Shown here: positions 62,949-64,000 of the stretch, piece by piece
Numbering within the stretch: position 1 is the first letter of the stretch
Layout: each line of letters starts with the position of its first letter
NCBI RefSeq assembly: GCF_031755915.1
Contig: NC_083379.1
Coordinates: 12,633,501 to 12,697,500, forward strand
Direction: 5' to 3'
Source of the DNA: Ziziphus jujuba
Taxonomy: Eukaryota > Streptophyta > Magnoliopsida > Rosales > Rhamnaceae
DNA length: 64,000 nt
Program-made: the position numbers and the translations under genes
The notes under the pieces: model-generated
Seen by the model: only the letters and a program-made list of their open reading frames with translations
What the model was told of the DNA's origin: nothing
The model's database searches: none

Positions 62949-64000
62949 TCAGCTGCCTAACAATCTCATACGGGACACATGCTCCTCAAATATGCCCATT
63001 GGTAAGGCCTTGATTAGTGGATCTGCCTCCATGCTGTAAGTAGGCATATGAACAATAGTAATGAGACCATCTTCAACTTTCTCCTTTACCACAAAATATT
63101 TTACATCAATGTACCTCACGAGGGGTACCTTTTAAATTATTGGAGAAAGACACTGCTGTAGTATTGTCACAATGCATTATAATAGGCCTTCCAATGGAGT
63201 CAACCACTCCCAAATCATGAATAAAATTTTGAAACCAAACTACATGACGAGTAGCCTCATAACACGCCACATACTCCGCCTCCATAGTCGAGAATGCTAT
63301 CACTGATTGCTTGGTACTCCACCAAGATACAGCACCTTCTGCCATAATAAATATATACCCAGTGGTAGATTTATTATCATCCACACAACTTTTATAATCT
63401 GGATCACTATAACCAACTACATCAAGAGAGTAGGTGCTTCGATATGTCAACATATGATCTTTAGTACCTTGAAGATACCTAAAGACTTTCTTAACTGCTT
63501 GGTAATAAATAGGACCAGGATTGCTCATAAATTTATCAAGCACACCCACAGCAAAAGCTATATCAGGCCGTGTACAAACTTGAGCATACATTAAACTACC
63601 AACTGTTGAAGAATAACGAACATTTCTCATCGCCATTCTCTCTTTATTATTCTTGGGACATTGATCCTTAGAAAACCTTTCATCCTTCGTGACCGATACA
63701 CTTTCAGGAGAACAATTATGCATATCAAATCTCTTAAGAATTCTATCAATATAGGCTCTCTGAGACAACTGCAACACATAATTAATCCTATCTCGAACAA
63801 TCTTGATGCCCAAAACAAAAGAAGCCTCACCAAGATCTTTCATATCAAAATGTTTTGCATAATATCTGCTTTGTCTCAGCCAATAGGTCAGTGTCATTAG
63901 TAGCCAAAAGTATGTTATCAACATACAATACCAGAAATATAAAACTGCTCCCACTGACCTTCATATATATGCATCTATCAACAACATTCTCCTTGAAGCC
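62949..64000 (-). pseudogene. Copia polyprotein C-terminal part (RT/RNase H), frameshifted
   Basis: The central frame (63954-63106) includes KHFDMKDLGEASFVLGI, SLMYAQVCTRPDIAFAVG, the YLQGTKDH region and the RNase H signatures VGYSDPDYKS, STTGYIFIM and STMEAEYVA. Upstream, the RT active-site box reads YVDN instead of YVDD, in a different frame, with a shift near 63860. A second shift near 63115 separates the HCDNTTAV block from the VKYFVVKEKV tail that ends at the TGA at 62949. So reverse transcription from this copy is very unlikely. Confidence 0.85.

Larger units (their letters stand above)
61819..64000 (-). mobile_element. Ty1-copia retrotransposon, 3' part (continues beyond the window)
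   Basis: Reverse transcriptase, RNase H, 3' non-coding DNA, polypurine tract and 3' LTR occur in the order expected for the minus strand. The integrase, gag and 5' LTR would lie past 64000. Confidence 0.85.

Overview
The window is nuclear DNA of a dicot plant. Its protein-coding genes have GT-AG introns. Intergenic DNA is very AT-rich, with poly-A/T runs and (TA)n microsatellites, and is packed with plant transposon families (MULE, hAT-like, Ty1-copia, Ty3-gypsy LTRs). A rosid is plausible, but the species cannot be named from sequence alone.

Layout. 1-5.1 kb: a near-complete Mutator-like element (MULE) with ~0.88 kb terminal inverted repeats (TIRs). Both TIRs carry a promoter/leader, a 5'UTR intron with an 11-bp minisatellite, and the first codons of two convergent genes. 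6.4-10.3 kb (-): a seven-exon PP2C phosphatase with a duplicated small exon. 11.8-12.6 kb (-) and 15.7-16.6 kb (+): a divergent pair of germin-like protein (GLP) genes. 18.2-21.5 kb (-): a complete beta-tubulin gene. 21.8-34.5 kb: gene-poor, with a nested MULE-like element with a perfect 9-bp target duplication, a hAT-like element whose empty site survives in neighbouring tandem copies, and a Ty3-gypsy 3'-end remnant. 34.9-36.4 kb (+): an intronless gene resembling ethylene-regulated nuclear protein ERT2. 36.4-44.5 kb: gene-poor, with an old LTR. 44.5-46.4 kb (+): a two-exon UGT74-type glycosyltransferase. 47.1-49.7 kb: gene debris, comprising an exon fragment of magnesium-chelatase subunit D with a nonsense codon, four ~255-bp tandem repeats that each encode a hairpin, and a katanin-p80 exon scrap. 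51.1-54.5 kb: a 3.4-kb solo LTR with a perfect 5-bp target duplication. 55.9-57.3 kb: two ~0.6 kb direct repeats related to the upstream DNA of the third GLP gene (58.7-59.5 kb, +). 60.2-64 kb: a decayed copia relic, then the 3' part of a younger but defective copia element running off the window.

The host genes are not an operon-like set; they look like ordinary neighbours. The three GLP genes share one architecture (one phase-1 intron and a second coding exon of exactly 536 bp), so they are a local family. All splice junctions were read by eye from GT/AG sites and reading-frame continuity; no transcript or database evidence was available. The observations I would follow first are the MULE whose TIRs extend into coding sequence, the hairpin tandem array beside a captured-looking gene fragment, and the two transposons with readable target-site duplications.
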